From Calliphora vicina (Eukaryota; Arthropoda; Insecta; Diptera; Calliphoridae), in the NCBI RefSeq assembly GCF_958450345.1, contig NC_088781.1, forward strand, positions 46,673,357 through 46,737,356: a stretch of 64,000 bases of DNA, in the 5' to 3' direction. The notes beneath the pieces were generated by a model. It made no database searches. It was not told the DNA's origin and saw only the letters and a program-made list of their open reading frames with translations. Position numbers and translations under genes: made by a program. Shown in pieces: positions 35,231-48,548 of the stretch (position 1 is the stretch's first letter; every line of letters begins with the position of its first letter).

Positions 35231-35798
35231 ACGATCATTGCCCACCGTAAAAACATACGAAATTATCATATTTCATATTTTAATAATAAGTTCTTTGAAT
35301 ACTCCTTTATCTAATGCCAAAATTTCCAGCTGCCCGTCCTTGCCTCATTTTTTGCTACAGGTAAATTTAAAAAAAGACGTGATTCCAAAAATGTGTTGCA
35401 TAAATTTTTGGGCAATTTATGACATACAACCATGAAAACCGAATTGTGAGCAATATTTTACAAAAAAAAATAAAAAAAAATTTTAAATCTTTTTTGGAAT
35501 AATTTTAAATCATAAAAACCTTTAAAAAGAAACATAAAAAATCAAAATTATTACAAAATATTTTATTTTACTTCCCATAAAATTGATTCATAGGATGAAC
35601 AACTATCTATCATACGCCTTTTAAATTATCTCATTTGGTTCAAATGTTATGATTTTTGCAACAAAAAAACTCAAATGGCGCCGCTGTGAGTCCATCGAAA
35701 TGATAGCGACGATATCAGTCCAGATCACAATCGTTATCTAAAACTTGTAAAATTCTACAAATCTTCATCTAGATTTCTTAATAAGTTTAAGCCTCATC
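35231..35798. other. No gene seen
   Basis: AT-rich. The part after about 35690 may be decayed 5' sequence of the mariner-like pseudogene that follows, but no motif is readable. Confidence 0.4.
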
Positions 35799-36035
35799 TT
35801 CGAAAATGAGGCTGGTCATCCGTTGACTATTACTGGTTCTTGATATTCCGTCATGATACCAGATTTCTTTCGGCCTAAATTGGATGATATTGATGTGGTG
35901 CCACATCCATACAGCCCATTAAAGAAATTAATTAGAGCATGAGACATTTCCTGGCTGTATGATTTTTTTTTCGTTGATCAAACTGGACGCCCTAGATCGT
36001 GTGAGTTAACAAAATTGAATTTCTTTGTATTATAC
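35799..36035 (+). pseudogene. Mariner-like (WPPRSC family) transposase fragment
   Basis: From 35799 one frame reads FENEAGHPLTITGS, stop, YSVMIPDFFRPKLDDID. This fits the segment between the first and second catalytic residues of the insect family with WPPRSCDLTPLDFFLW. Words corresponding to DGATSHTA follow in a shifted frame near 35897-35925. DQTGRPRSCELTKLNFFVLY follows at about 35976-36035, equivalent to the third catalytic block. There are one stop, at least two frame breaks and a short deletion. A MITE begins three bases later. Confidence 0.75.
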
Positions 36036-36037
36036 TA

Positions 36038-36639
36038 CACAGAAAAAAGTTTCAACATAAATATTATGATTCGAATTCATTGATTTCAATTCATAACATT
36101 TATAAATAATTTCTTAAATAGTATGATTTTTTTAATATTTTATGTTTTGAAATAAAATCTAGAAGGCTTGAAAATTATAATTTCAATTTCATTTTTATTT
36201 TTATGTTGTTCAAAAATGTTTGAAATTTTTCATGGAAAATTTTTAGTTTTTTTTATGATTTTCAGCTACAAAATGATATAAAAGCGCGAAAATGATTAAA
36301 TTGATTTAAGAGGATGAAATGCTTTTATATTTATGAATGTTTTATTATGTTTAATGATAATTTTTAAGTTTCAGATATTCTCCTTTTTATCTTAAAATAT
36401 TGGCCAATATATGGCTATTATGCGAATATTCTTGCACTAATTCATTATATAATTCAATTATAATGCAATTTATTAAAAAAATTAAGTAAAAAATGCAAAA
36501 ATTTCCGTCATGTAAAATTTTATAATATTTATGAACATGTTCTTATTTTGAATGAAATAAGTTTGGGAAAAAAAAGTCAAGTTCGATTAATAATATTTAT
36601 TACAAAATTCATTCCAATTATGAATTTCTTTTTTCTGTG
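36038..36639. mobile_element. Tc1/mariner-type MITE (602 bp), CACAGAAAAAAG ends
   Basis: CACAGAAAAAAG at the left and CTTTTTTCTGTG at the right, with TA on both sides (36036-36037, 36640-36641). The interior is AT-rich with no transposase. It inserted at the end of a mariner-like pseudogene, so it is younger than that relic. Confidence 0.88.
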
Positions 36640-36641
36640 TA

Positions 36642-38478
36642 GACAGATATAAAAAAGGGCAAAGGTTGTACCATTTAAAAATTTTAAATTTGTATATACC
36701 ATAAACTTTTAACAACTATTATTTATTTCAATTCATGTCTATTCCCTGCCACTTATAGAGTATCATCATGATAGCCAACTTCCCCCATAAACATATTCAA
36801 AAATAATTGTAGTAAAACAAAAGTTTTTCTTCAATAACATGCCACACAGTGACAAATTTAAACAAATTTATACAAAACCTGTATCATAGCAAAAGTTTAT
36901 ATGCCTCCTTGTTTATTTATATTGTCAGTAAATAGAACAAAAAGATACTGCACCTGCAGCTAGAGGACAACAACTAACAGTAGACATTTTTTATAAAAAT
37001 AATTGACATTTTCTCTATAAAAATGTACACGCATTGGGGGAGAGCGGAGAACTTGCTAAAGTTTATATAGTTGAGTAAAATTTTTTATTTAAATTTAAAA
37101 AGCAATGTAATCCCTTAGGACTAAATACCGCTTTGTTAGAAATAGGTCTCTGGAGTCAATTTCATCTTTGTTAACTTTTGTTGTTTGAAGAAAATTAAAA
37201 TTCTAAAGCAACGGAAGAAAATGTATTTGGCAAGTTTCGAGATAGTTTTTTTTTAACAAAAAACTATTAACTTTTTAAACTTATGGCATAAATTTTCAAT
37301 AAATCAAAACTGAGTGCCATAAAGAGTGACTTTGATTCAGGCGTTTTCAAATAAATTTCAGTCGATTATGAATTTACCTGAAACACAGGGATTGAACTCC
37401 AATAAAATCGAATGTTTTTGCTTGAAATTTAATATACAAGTTTAGTTACTTTAGAATTTATACTTAAGCTCCTATTTCTAAATTATAAATCATTCTCTTT
37501 CATTTGTATCTTCTTAAAACGAAAAATGTTCTAATAAATCCTTCAATATTGCCTCTAAATTTACGAAAAAGCTACCACAAAAACACAATACACAATAAGT
37601 ACCTGTACTACCTGTAATAACTAAACAAAACATTTACTAACTCAAAACCAACATTTACACTAGACAGATCTAATTGCAAAAACTGTTCTTCCATTCTTTT
37701 GAGAAACAAAAGTTTTCAACAACTGCCTTTAAATTACTCATACACATACATGCATAAATATTATACACATTAGTATTAATGCACAGACATATTTATTCTC
37801 ATAAGTAAGTACTTTCGCTGTAAAATCTACGCTAGAGAAAAATTAGCAATTTTGGTAAAAGAATTGAAGCATTATTCAGATACTTTTTTTGGGGGGAAGG
37901 AAAACATTTTACCAAAAAAAGAAAAAAAAAATACACCCATAAAAAGAATAAGAAATTTCCATTTTATCGAAAAAAAAATATGCATGTTGAGAGTATGTGT
38001 AATGTTGTATAATATTTCTTTGCAGTTTCCGCTTAACGAAATCCTGCAGCAGCAGGGAAATCAAACCAACAACCCACTATTTCACGCCACCATCTGTGAA
38101 AATATGTTTGAATGAGTGTGGATGTGTGAGCGAGAGAATATGTGTTGAAGCTGATTTACGTGAGTGTAAGTTTGCAACGGTAAAATTCATTCAAATAACG
38201 GTGCATAATGTTGGGGATAAAAAACAATGATTTTTAACGGAGGGTTGGTAGAGCTCCTTTTTGGTTTTTTAAGTACAAAATTTACTTTTTTTCTTCGTCG
38301 TGTAAATATTAGTGCACATTATGCATGTTGTTCTCAGGGTGAATAAGTGCAAGTGACGCTTGCGGTTTTTGTGTTTTTTCGCGTGTAAGTATGGCTGAAT
38401 GTATTCTCTTTTCTCACACACTAATATTTACACATATGTTAGAAAGTTTTTTCAATATAAGTGAAATATACACTGAAA
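36642..38478. other. No gene seen
   Basis: AT-rich unique-looking DNA. An 87-codon frame at 37852-38115 is lysine-rich because of A-runs, has no motif, and is not called. GTGTGAGCGAGAGAATATGTG-like simple sequence lies at 38120-38150. Confidence 0.45.
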
Positions 38479-40730
38479 GTTCTAGTTCTGTTCTAGTTCT
38501 GTTCTAGTTCTGTTCTAGTTCTGTTCTAGTTCTGTTCTAGTTCTGTTCTAGTTCTGTTCTAGTTCTGTTCTAGTTCTGTTCTAGTTCTGTTCTAGTTCTG
38601 TTCTAGTTCTGTTCTAGTTCTGTTCTAGTTCTGTTCTAGTTCTGTTCTAGTTCTGTTCTAGTTCTGTTCTAGTTCTGTTCTAGTTCTGTTCTAGTTCTGT
38701 TCTAGTTCTGTTCTAGTTCTGTTCTAGTTCTGTTCTAGTTCTAGTTCTGTTCTAGTTCTGTTCTAGTTCTGTTCTAGTTCTGTTCTAGTTCTGTTCTAGT
38801 TCTGTTCTAGTTCTGTTCTAGTTCTGTTCTAGTTCTGTTCTAGTTCTGTTCTAGTTCTGTTCTAGTTCTGTTCTAGTTCTGTTCTAGTTCTGTTCTAGTT
38901 CTGTTCTAGTTCTGTTCTAGTTCTGTTCTAGTTCTGTTCTAGTTCTGTTCTAGTTCTGTTCTAGTTCTGTTCTAGTTCTGTTCTAGTTCTGTTCTAGTTC
39001 TGTTCTAGTTCTGTTCTAGTTCTGTTCTAGTTCTGTTCTAGTTCTGTTCTAGTTCTGTTCTAGTTCTGTTCTAGTTCTGTTCTAGTTCTGTTCTAGTTCT
39101 GTTCTAGTTCTGTTCTAGTTCTGTTCTAGTTCTGTTCTAGTTCTGTTCTAGTTCTGTTCTAGTTCTGTTCTAGTTCTGTTCTAGTTCTGTTCTAGTTCTG
39201 TTCTAGTTCTGTTCTAGTTCTGTTCTAGTTCTGTTCTAGTTCTGTTCTAGTTCTGTTCTAGTTCTGTTCTAGTTCTGTTCTAGTTCTGTTCTAGTTCTGT
39301 TCTAGTTCTGTTCTAGTTCTGTTCTAGTTCTGTTCTAGTTCTGTTCTAGTTCTGTTCTAGTTCTGTTCTAGTTCTGTTCTAGTTCTGTTCTAGTTCTGTT
39401 CTAGTTCTGTTCTAGTTCTGTTCTAGTTCTGTTCTAGTTCTGTTCTAGTTCTGTTCTAGTTCTGTTCTAGTTCTGTTCTAGTTCTGTTCTAGTTCTGTTC
39501 TAGTTCTGTTCTAGTTCTGTTCTAGTTCTGTTCTAGTTCTGTTCTAGTTCTGTTCTAGTTCTGTTCTAGTTCTGTTCTAGTTCTGTTCTAGTTCTGTTCT
39601 AGTTCTGTTCTAGTTCTGTTCTAGTTCTGTTCTAGTTCTGTTCTAGTTCTGTTCTAGTTCTGTTCTAGTTCTGTTCTAGTTCTGTTCTAGTTCTGTTCTA
39701 GTTCTGTTCTAGTTCTGTTCTAGTTCTGTTCTAGTTCTGTTCTAGTTCTGTTCTAGTTCTGTTCTAGTTCTGTTCTAGTTCTGTTCTAGTTCTGTTCTAG
39801 TTCTGTTCTAGTTCTGTTCTAGTTCTGTTCTAGTTCTGTTCTAGTTCTGTTCTAGTTCTGTTCTAGTTCTGTTCTAGTTCTGTTCTAGTTCTGTTCTAGT
39901 TCTGTTCTAGTTCTGTTCTAGTTCTGTTCTAGTTCTGTTCTAGTTCTGTTCTAGTTCTGTTCTAGTTCTGTTCTAGTTCTGTTCTAGTTCTGTTCTAGTT
40001 CTGTTCTAGTTCTGTTCTAGTTCTGTTCTAGTTCTGTTCTAGTTCTGTTCTAGTTCTGTTCTAGTTCTGTTCTAGTTCTGTTCTAGTTCTGTTCTAGTTC
40101 TGTTCTAGTTCTGTTCTAGTTCTGTTCTAGTTCTGTTCTAGTTCTGTTCTAGTTCTGTTCTAGTTCTGTTCTAGTTCTGTTCTAGTTCTGTTCTAGTTCT
40201 GTTCTAGTTCTGTTCTAGTTCTGTTCTAGTTCTGTTCTAGTTCTGTTCTAGTTCTGTTCTAGTTCTGTTCTAGTTCTGTTCTAGTTCTGTTCTAGTTCTG
40301 TTCTAGTTCTGTTCTAGTTCTGTTCTAGTTCTGTTCTAGTTCTGTTCTAGTTCTGTTCTAGTTCTGTTCTAGTTCTGTTCTAGTTCTGTTCTAGTTCTGT
40401 TCTAGTTCTGTTCTAGTTCTGTTCTAGTTCTGTTCTAGTTCTGTTCTAGTTCTGTTCTAGTTCTGTTCTAGTTCTGTTCTAGTTCTGTTCTAGTTCTGTT
40501 CTAGTTCTGTTCTAGTTCTGTTCTAGTTCTGTTCTAGTTCTGTTCTAGTTCTGTTCTAGTTCTGTTCTAGTTCTGTTCTAGTTCTGTTCTAGTTCTGTTC
40601 TAGTTCTGTTCTAGTTCTGTTCTAGTTCTGTTCTAGTTCTGTTCTAGTTCTGTTCTAGTTCTGTTCTAGTTCTGTTCTAGTTCTGTTCTAGTTCTGTTCT
40701 AGTTCTGTTCTAGTTCTGTTCTAGTTCTAG
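38479..40730 (-). repeat. 11-bp satellite array 2 (2.25 kb, about 205 units, inverted)
   Basis: Same unit as array 1 but on the opposite strand (AGTTCTGTTCT on the plus strand). It is uniform apart from a half-unit loss near 38736-38750 and at the right end. The half-unit loss is the same kind of variant seen in array 1. Confidence 0.98.
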
Positions 40731-42902
40731 ACCGATAGCTCAGCAAACTTTTGTTGCATACTGTATAGCAATAACTTATGGGAAATTTTATATGTAAAAA
40801 AATTAATTTGGTTTGCAGATTTTTTTCATTTTAAATGCTACGTATACATTAAAATTAGAATTAAAATTTTCAGAATTGAACGAGAAGTGAAACAACATCT
40901 GAAGAGCAAAATAATAATAAAATAAAAAGTAAACATTATTTGCAATGCAAAGCGTTTTGTGTTCTCCTGCATGAAATGACCCTCATGTGTATTTTGTGGT
41001 GTAAATTTTTTCATATGCTTCGTTTAGTAAACTGCAACTGCAACTAGTATGTGGCATGTGTGTGTGTATGTTTTCACACACATGTTCATACTTTTTACTT
41101 TTATTTAGAGTGTATGAGTAGGGTTTTGTTGCGCTTTAGTTTTTTTTCTTTTTTTTTTTTGATATTTATTTTGTGCTGCTCTGCAAGGATTCTTTTTTAA
41201 TTTTGAAAAGTATGAAAATTGATGTTTGCCTGGCTGCAAGAGTGAGGCGAGAGCAGCAGTCTGTATGCATAACAGCCCACAGTTAACACTAACAAACACT
41301 TGCACATACAAGCGTACGTACACTTAACAGTACTTGAAAGTGTAAAGTAGTAGTTGTATTTGCCTCCATGTTGCTGTGAATGGATGAGAGTAAGCGTGTG
41401 TTGATGGTTGCACAAATAATGATCATTTGTATGCCTAGAGGTTTGGAAAAAATAGAACTATAATGGTCGTAGTACTGATGAAGATGATGACGCCAACGAT
41501 AGCAGTTGATGTCTGTAATGTTTTACTCGTTGTTGTAGCTGTTGTTGAGATACTAGAAATTGTTTTTTTTTTTGTTTTGTGTGTGTTTGTTATTATTATT
41601 TTTGATGCATGCGTTATAACCGTGGGGATTTTCACTGTGTACACATGCTTGCCACAAATATATACTCATATTAAGATAGACAGTAACATGTACAACACGT
41701 GCAATTGACCCAAAAATATTTTAAGCCCATACCATACGTCGTCATTGCTTTTTTGTATGATTATTTTTTGTTAGTTTTATCTTTAGGTCTCTTTTTTAAT
41801 TATTATTTTAAAACAATTTTTTTAAACGACACTATCGTTTTTATGCTTTCTATTTAGCTGGCTTAACTTTGAGTAACGTTTATTTGTTACATGGAGAGGA
41901 ACGCTATGTTGCTCAAGGTAAAATAATGTAACCAACTTTCTTTTCGAAAATTACACCCAGTCTCCTTTTATTAGGAGAATGCTCAAGTACCCTGTGCAGT
42001 GATCACTTTTTCAAGAAGACTGCAAATTTTCTATAGAAAATTGTTCCCTAGTCTCCCTATAACAAGGAGACTGCAAACTTTCCTCTAGACATTTTATTTA
42101 ACAAGGAGACTGCAAACTGTTATATAGAAAATTGTGTCCTCAACACCAGTTACAGGGCGACTTAGAAAATTTTTATAGGAGATTGAAAAATGTTCTAAAG
42201 AATTTCTTTCCCTGCAACTTCAACATGTTTAAAATGCAAGTTGGTCACTCTTTTCTTTCCCTCTAAAATACCAAAATATGGTCATACAACTGCATTAAAA
42301 AATTGTATAGTTCATTTTTAAAACATAAACGGTAACGAGTGATAAAAGTTCCCCTCAATGTACATAATAACGATTTATGTCCATGCAAACCCCGACTAAT
42401 AAAAATGGAAGACAAATTAAATGGAGTTCTTTGAACCCATCGCTGTGGATGGTCTGTCTGACGGTGCAAGGATTAAAATAAAACTTAATTTTTCTGGTTG
42501 TAGTTTGTTTCTTTTTTTGGCAATGGCCCGGCATGTGTATATTTATAATCTAATATTTCCTTGTTATTTAGTTATTTAGTTTTATGAAACTTGACGTGGG
42601 ACAGACCGATGATAAAATATGCAGTTTTTTGTATGTGCAAAGTTCCTTCGTTTGATATGATTTATGAAAAATGCTTTTGTATGCTTTCTAGTTTATAACA
42701 AGCTCTTTGGTATTTTCATAATAAGATTTTATGAAGCTTATACGGTTTTTGAACTTTAGAATATGTTTTGCAATGAGAGACAGTTTGAATTTTTTTTCGA
42801 AGGAGATGTCAGTGTCTAATAACACAACAACCTAAAGTTACATGATGAAATACACTATTAGTTCCAAAAAAAAATAAACAACTGAGAAAAAAAGAACAAA
42901 CT
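40731..42902. other. No gene seen; simple repeats and a weak local repeat
   Basis: It has GTGTGTGTGTATG at about 41056-41068 and TTGTTGTAGCTGTTGTTG at 41530-41547. From 41950 to about 42190 there is a degenerate repeat around AACAAGGAGACTGCAAAC (42071 and 42108), with looser copies on both sides. Short overlapping frames in this interval have no recognisable domain. Confidence 0.45.
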
Positions 42903-43260
42903 GAACTAGAATCAGAACTAGAACCTGAACTAGAACCTAAACTAGAACCTGAACTAGAACCTGAACTAGAATCTGAACTAGAACCTGAACAAGAACTTGA
43001 ACCTGAACTTGAACCTGAACTAGAACCTTAACTATAACCTGAACTTGAACCTGAACTAGAACCTGAACTAGAACCTGAACTAGAATCTGAACTAGAACCT
43101 GAACTAGAACTTGAACCTGAACTTGAACCTGAACTAGAACCTGAACTACAACCTGAACTAGAACCTGAACTAGAACCTAAACTAGATCCTGAACTAGAAC
43201 CTGAACTAGAACCTGAACTAGAACCTGAACTAGAACCTGAAATAGAACCTGAAAAGAACC
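42903..43260 (+). repeat. 12-bp satellite block (about 30 units)
   Basis: The consensus AGAACCTGAACT has many substitutions (TAGAATCTG, CAAGAACTTG, CTATAACCTG, AGATCCTG). Being 12 bp, it keeps one frame open as a Glu-Leu-Glu-Pro-like repeat, but no start codon or gene context supports translation. It joins without a gap to a pure 11-bp block. Confidence 0.95.
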
Positions 43261-44043
43261 TGAACTAGAACTGAACTAGAACTGAACTAGAACTGAACTA
43301 GAACTGAACTAGAACTGAACTAGAACTGAACTAGAACTGAACTAGAACTGAACTAGAACTGAACTAGAACTGAACTAGAACTGAACTAGAACTGAACTAG
43401 AACTGAACTAGAACTGAACTAGAACTGAACTAGAACTGAACTAGAACTGAACTAGAACTGAACTAGAACTGAACTAGAACTGAACTAGAACTGAACTAGA
43501 ACTGAACTAGAACTGAACTAGAACTGAACTAGAACTGAACTAGAACTGAACTAGAACTGAACTAGAACTGAACTAGAACTGAACTAGAACTGAACTAGAA
43601 CTGAACTAGAACTGAACTAGAACTGAACTAGAACTGAACTAGAACTGAACTAGAACTGAACTAGAACTGAACTAGAACTGAACTAGAACTGAACTAGAAC
43701 TGAACTAGAACTGAACTAGAACTGAACTAGAACTGAACTAGAACTGAACTAGAACTGAACTAGAACTGAACTAGAACTGAACTAGAACTGAACTAGAACT
43801 GAACTAGAACTGAACTAGAACTGAACTAGAACTGAACTAGAACTGAACTAGAACTGAACTAGAACTGAACTAGAACTGAACTAGAACTGAACTAGAACTG
43901 AACTAGAACTGAACTAGAACTGAACTAGAACTGAACTAGAACTGAACTAGAACTGAACTAGAACTGAACTAGAACTGAACTAGAACTGAACTAGAACTGA
44001 ACTAGAACTGAACTAGAACTGAACTAGAACTGAACTAGAACTG
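43261..44043 (+). repeat. 11-bp satellite block, variant unit (about 71 units)
   Basis: The unit AGAACTGAACT differs from the array 1 unit AGAACAGAACT by one base, and from the neighbouring 12-mer by loss of one C. I see no internal variant, in contrast to the divergent 12-bp block to its left. This implies much more recent homogenisation. Confidence 0.96.
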
Positions 44044-44256
44044 ATTTATCCAAAATTCGAAAACGACTGCACCTATTAGGCTTATTTATTGTTTAAATGT
44101 TCATTGTAATCCAATTTAAGTTTCTACTGAAAGAAAAATTGAGTACGCCTGGACCGATTTGGCAAATTTTTTTTAATGTTCGCAATAGTCCGCAAAAGTT
44201 TTTACAGAAATAAAATTTGTCCACGTCCACTTATTAAATACATCTGCAAAATACAT

Positions 44257-44515
44257 CGATCTGTGATCACTCATATTTCAGAACAAAAATCGATTTTTTA
44301 TATAAAAAATCAAAATATCTAAATTCGATAATAACTTGGCCAATAAGAGTTTAATCAAGAAAAGGAACTCGATCTGTGATCACTCATATTTCGGAACAAA
44401 AATCGATTTTTTATATAAAAACTCCAATATCTAAATTCAATAAGCGTTTAATCAAGAAAGGAACTCGATCTCGATCACTCATATATCTGAACAAAAATCG
44501 ATTTTTTATAAGTCC
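44257..44515. repeat. Tandem repeat, about 96-113-bp unit, three copies
   Basis: CGATCTGTGATCACTCATAT begins at 44257 and 44370, and a shortened form begins at 44466. Each is followed by acaaaaatcgattttttata. The third copy has deletions. Confidence 0.88.
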
Positions 44516-46044
44516 CAATAACAAACACCGAATATAGATATTAAAATCTACATACCATGAAATTCCAATATTTTTTATCATATTTATGTGGACGGTTACT
44601 TGTTAATTTTTATTCAATTTAATTTAATAAAAATATATTATTTCTTAATTTCAGTTCAAATTTATTCTATTTACGTTTAAAATGTAAAAATATTTTATAA
44701 ATTCTTACTAAAGTTTTCTTTCTCTTTTTCCACAACTTTCCAAAATAAAGTCAAATTGTTGTCAACAGTATTTTTTTTGTCATCTTCATTTTGCATTCTA
44801 TTATTTTTGTGTGTTTTTTGGGCAGCATAGAAAGTTATAAATTTGTAACTAATCCATAATAAAACTAAACTTAACAGACCGTAATTTATCTTGTTGAAGA
44901 ATAAGAAAAATATAAATTCTATCCTATTGTTGTCGCATTTGATATGGGTGTAAAAAAATTGTCACCGCATGAAGAACACATGAAACCCAAATACAGTCAA
45001 CAACATAAAAATTAATGTAAATTTTCAGATCCAGTTAAAAAATTTAGCTTTAGGCGGAATTTCACAACTTTTTGAATATTAAAAGTTACATAAAATCAAC
45101 TTTTGCAGCTGCCTCTGAAAGCTATCAGGGCGTAATCCGATTTACTCAATTAAATCAATTTAAAGGTATAGACAATTCTCTAACTTTTTACACTAACAAA
45201 AAAAAAATAACTGATAATTCTAGCGAAGGTTCAAAAAACTTGTTCTATAGTCACAAAAATTCCCCAAGCTTTAGCTTTGTTTAAGCCATCACACAAATGC
45301 TGGCGACTATACGACAGACTGGCATTAAATCCTACATGCTGACAATAAATAAATACGAAAATATCTACGAAATACAAATGTAACAAAATGTGTCCTGTTG
45401 TTGGTTGGTTTGTCATGTTGTCACTGGTGTTGGTTGTTTGCATTCAACAATAAAATGACAACAACGCCAACCGGAGCAACAACATATAGATATAAAATAA
45501 AATAATTTGTAAATTCTGGACTATTGATAAATAATCCCTTTTATTTACAGTTTTTCTTTCTGTTTTTTTTTGATTTTATTCCTACAATACAAATATGTTG
45601 GAATATTTCCATAGAATCAACCACACTCGTTTACATTAAGTCATTCTCTTATGTATAAAATTGTTGTAAAAACAAGAAATATGAATCCCTAAATGAAAAC
45701 TGAACATGAGTTGGAAAAAATCAGACTAAAAGCAAAAAAATATTACTCCATAAGTATTATAAAGGATAATAAATGACAATAAAAACAACGAGAAATATTA
45801 AAAACAATTGAACAGTACAAAATAAAAAAAATAAAATGTATCGACTCTTAATGTAAAAGCCACCAAAGGGATCATTATTTTTGTATAGATTAGTACTTTA
45901 GTATTCTTGACATATGTAAATAACTGATTTTCTTGGAAACATAAAAACTCATACTTACTTACTTAAATGGAATAAGAAATAAATATTCAAAATACAAAAA
46001 GTACTATTTAAATATAGTACCACAAAAGTACCATAAACTAGATC
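44516..46044. other. No gene seen
   Basis: AT-rich. Just before the next satellite, AAAAAGTACTATTTAAATAT and CAAAAGTACCATAAAC (about 45997-46037) resemble the GTACC words of the 10-12 kb repeat. Confidence 0.4.
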
Positions 46045-46479
46045 AGAACTAGAACAGAACTAGAACAGAACTAGAACAGAACTAGAACAGAACTAGAACA
46101 GAACTAGAACAGAACTAGAACAGAACTAGAACAGAACTAGAACAGAACTAGAACAGAACTAGAACAGAACTAGAACAGAACTAGAACAGAACTAGAACAG
46201 AACTAGAACAGAACTAGAACAGAACTAGAACAGAACTAGAACAGAACTAGAACAGAACTAGAACAGAACTAGAACAGAACTAGAACAGAACTAGAACAGA
46301 ACTAGAACAGAACTAGAACAGAACTAGAACAGAACTAGAACAGAACTAGAACAGAACTAGAACAGAACTAGAACAGAACTAGAACAGAACTAGAACAGAA
46401 CTAGAACAGAACTAGAACAGAACTAGAACAGAACTAGAACAGAACTAGAACAGAACTAGAACAGAAGTAGAACTAGAAC
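46045..46479 (+). repeat. 11-bp satellite array (0.43 kb, about 40 units)
   Basis: Unit AGAACAGAACT, same strand as array 1, with no visible variants until the last two units (AGAAGTAGAACTAGAACT). GTACC-containing A-rich sequence lies on both sides. Confidence 0.97.
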
Positions 46480-47711
46480 TATCAGAGACACTTTCTTCTT
46501 TTTCTCAAAAAAAAGAAAATGGATGAAGTACATTTTCTAACTAACAAAAAAGTACCTTTACATTTTTACTAGATAAAAACCCATATAAACAAATACAAAC
46601 AAAGGAAAACACTCAGTACTAAAGACAGCTTTTTTTAGCTTTTATATGTAGTGACTCCAGAGTATATTTGTTTCTGATTTATTATGCTCTATATGGATGT
46701 TTGTATCAAAATAAAACCAACAAAAGTACTTTCTGTGTGATCTGGCTGCAGAAAAATAAAAACAAACAGAAAGAGGGAAGAAAAACAAATATGAATATAA
46801 AACGCCAAGGAGGAGCGGTCGGGCAGCATATTGGTTTATAAATATTATATGAGGATTTATAACTGAATGTTCAATATGTATTTTTATAAAGCGTGCGAAT
46901 ATATTGTATGAGTTTGTGTGGTATCTGTGTATATTTTTTATATTTGTAAGTATAAAAAAGAAAATCCTTCTATTGCTTTTTATGCAATACATATATATTT
47001 TATCACTTTATTTTTTGCGTTTGTTTTCTTACTGGTCGTCTGAGTCGTTATTTTTGAAACAATATTCGCTGGTTGTTTATTTTATTTTATTGTATTTTTT
47101 TTTTTGTTCTTTATGTTTTTCAATGATGCCGAAATAATCATGTTTTATTAGTCTCAGGGTGTTTAGATCGGTTCAAACCAAAGGGATTCCTTCAAGAAAC
47201 TAAGAAAAGGAACAGAGTAACTTTTATACAGACGTATGAGTAGCAAACATATTTTTTTAAGCAGTTTGTGTGTGTTTTTAGCTGTTTTCTGATAAAAAGA
47301 ATCGCAATTCATAAAATTTTGGTTTAGTTCGATTTTTTGTGGTCTGCTCGCTCATACGTTTATTTGTTTATGATTCATTTCGTTCATAAATTATTCATTA
47401 AACTTGTTACATCCTCTTTTATTTCCATTTTAGTTTTATTTCGTTTAGTATTTCAGTTTAGTTGAATATATTTAGTTATTTATTTTATCTTTTTTATACA
47501 AGTAAGGGTATCTACATATTTGTTATGTCTGTATTTAATGTTTGCTTAATAAGGTGGTCCTTATTTTTGTACATTTTCGATGGTCCTAAGATCAGAACTG
47601 TTCTCCGTCATCTAGTTAAATCAGATAATAAGCTCACAAATTTTCTGAAATACATTTCGTAGCCTATTTCCTAAAATTTCAGATTTCATGTAGTTAATGC
47701 TAATGAAACAA
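46480..47711. other. No gene seen; T-rich
   Basis: Overlapping hydrophobic frames on both strands (46642-46992 and 46904-47137) reflect T-rich composition. No motif supports a gene. Confidence 0.4.
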
Positions 47712-48220
47712 CGTAAAAATTGCGGCCCTTTTCACAAGTTCCAATTTTGGATGCGTATAACTTTTTATAGGGACGAGATAAGTTTTAGCAAGTTTTTTCT
47801 ATTTTATTTAGAATTTTATCCCCAATACAGCTGATAAATTTCGACCCTCCGTTGGCTCGCCATATCTAAAAAAGATCGAGCTAAATTTAAAAAAAAAAAA
47901 ATAAATCAATAAACCTGAATATCTCATCAACTAATAGAGATGACCTCCAGGTAAGCGTAGTTTTTGTAGATCTTCTCAAGGACTATTTATATTTAAAATT
48001 AAAGCTAATTCGAATCATAAATGGATTTTTGACGATTTTTTTCAAAAAATTTAGACCCGAGGTGACCCATTTTGAGGGGCTACCCACTGGTTCCCAATAG
48101 CGCTAGGAAGCTAAACAAACACAAATCAACTCGAAAACACCTCAGCTCCAACCATGTGAATATCTAACAGTTCCCGAGACACCGAATTATTTAAAAAAAA
48201 AACGTTTCTAAACCACTGTG
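47712..48220. repeat. Dispersed repeat family R1, copy 1
   Basis: It aligns with 62224-62694 in the same orientation and with 61110-61320 inverted. Shared blocks are tttcgaccctccgt, TTTTTGTAGATCTTCTCAAG, the cacctcagctcnaaccatgtg block and the end TTTCTAAACCACTGTG. The end CCACTGTG is the inverse of the CACAGTGG terminus found at 18287, 48549 and 56387. No coding frame. Confidence 0.8.
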
Positions 48221-48548
48221 CTATGTCCGTCAGTTTGTCTGTCTTGAAAGGAAAAATAATTTTTGTCATGAATTTTTTTTTTTAAAAATTTTATTTTTGT
48301 TAACGTGTTATGTGTTAAAGTAGCTTCATTTTGGAAAGTAGAAAAACACCTTATTGTTCTTTATAAAAATTGCCGACGTTGGAACAATGACATTGAAAAA
48401 TCAAAATTCTTACATACCTCACTGATGTACAAGCTCTTCAGAGCTTTCTTTCTTGAGGGATCACAACATCTCACTAAAGAATTAGCGCGGTCTGCAAAGT
48501 AATTTTATCAGAAACATATTTTTGTTTCTAGTCTGGTTTTAAACGTCG
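48221..48548. other. No gene seen
   Basis: A 65-codon frame spans 48305-48502 without any recognisable motif. The interval lies between two CACAGTGG-type termini in divergent orientation. Confidence 0.4.

Noticed and set aside
42903..43260. Open Glu-Leu-Glu-Pro repeat protein in the 12-bp block
   Set aside because: The frame is open only because the unit is a multiple of three. There is no start codon or upstream signal, and the block continues as a stop-filled 11-mer.
46642..47137. Overlapping 116- and 77-codon frames on opposite strands
   Set aside because: Both are T/A-run driven, overlap each other and carry no motif.
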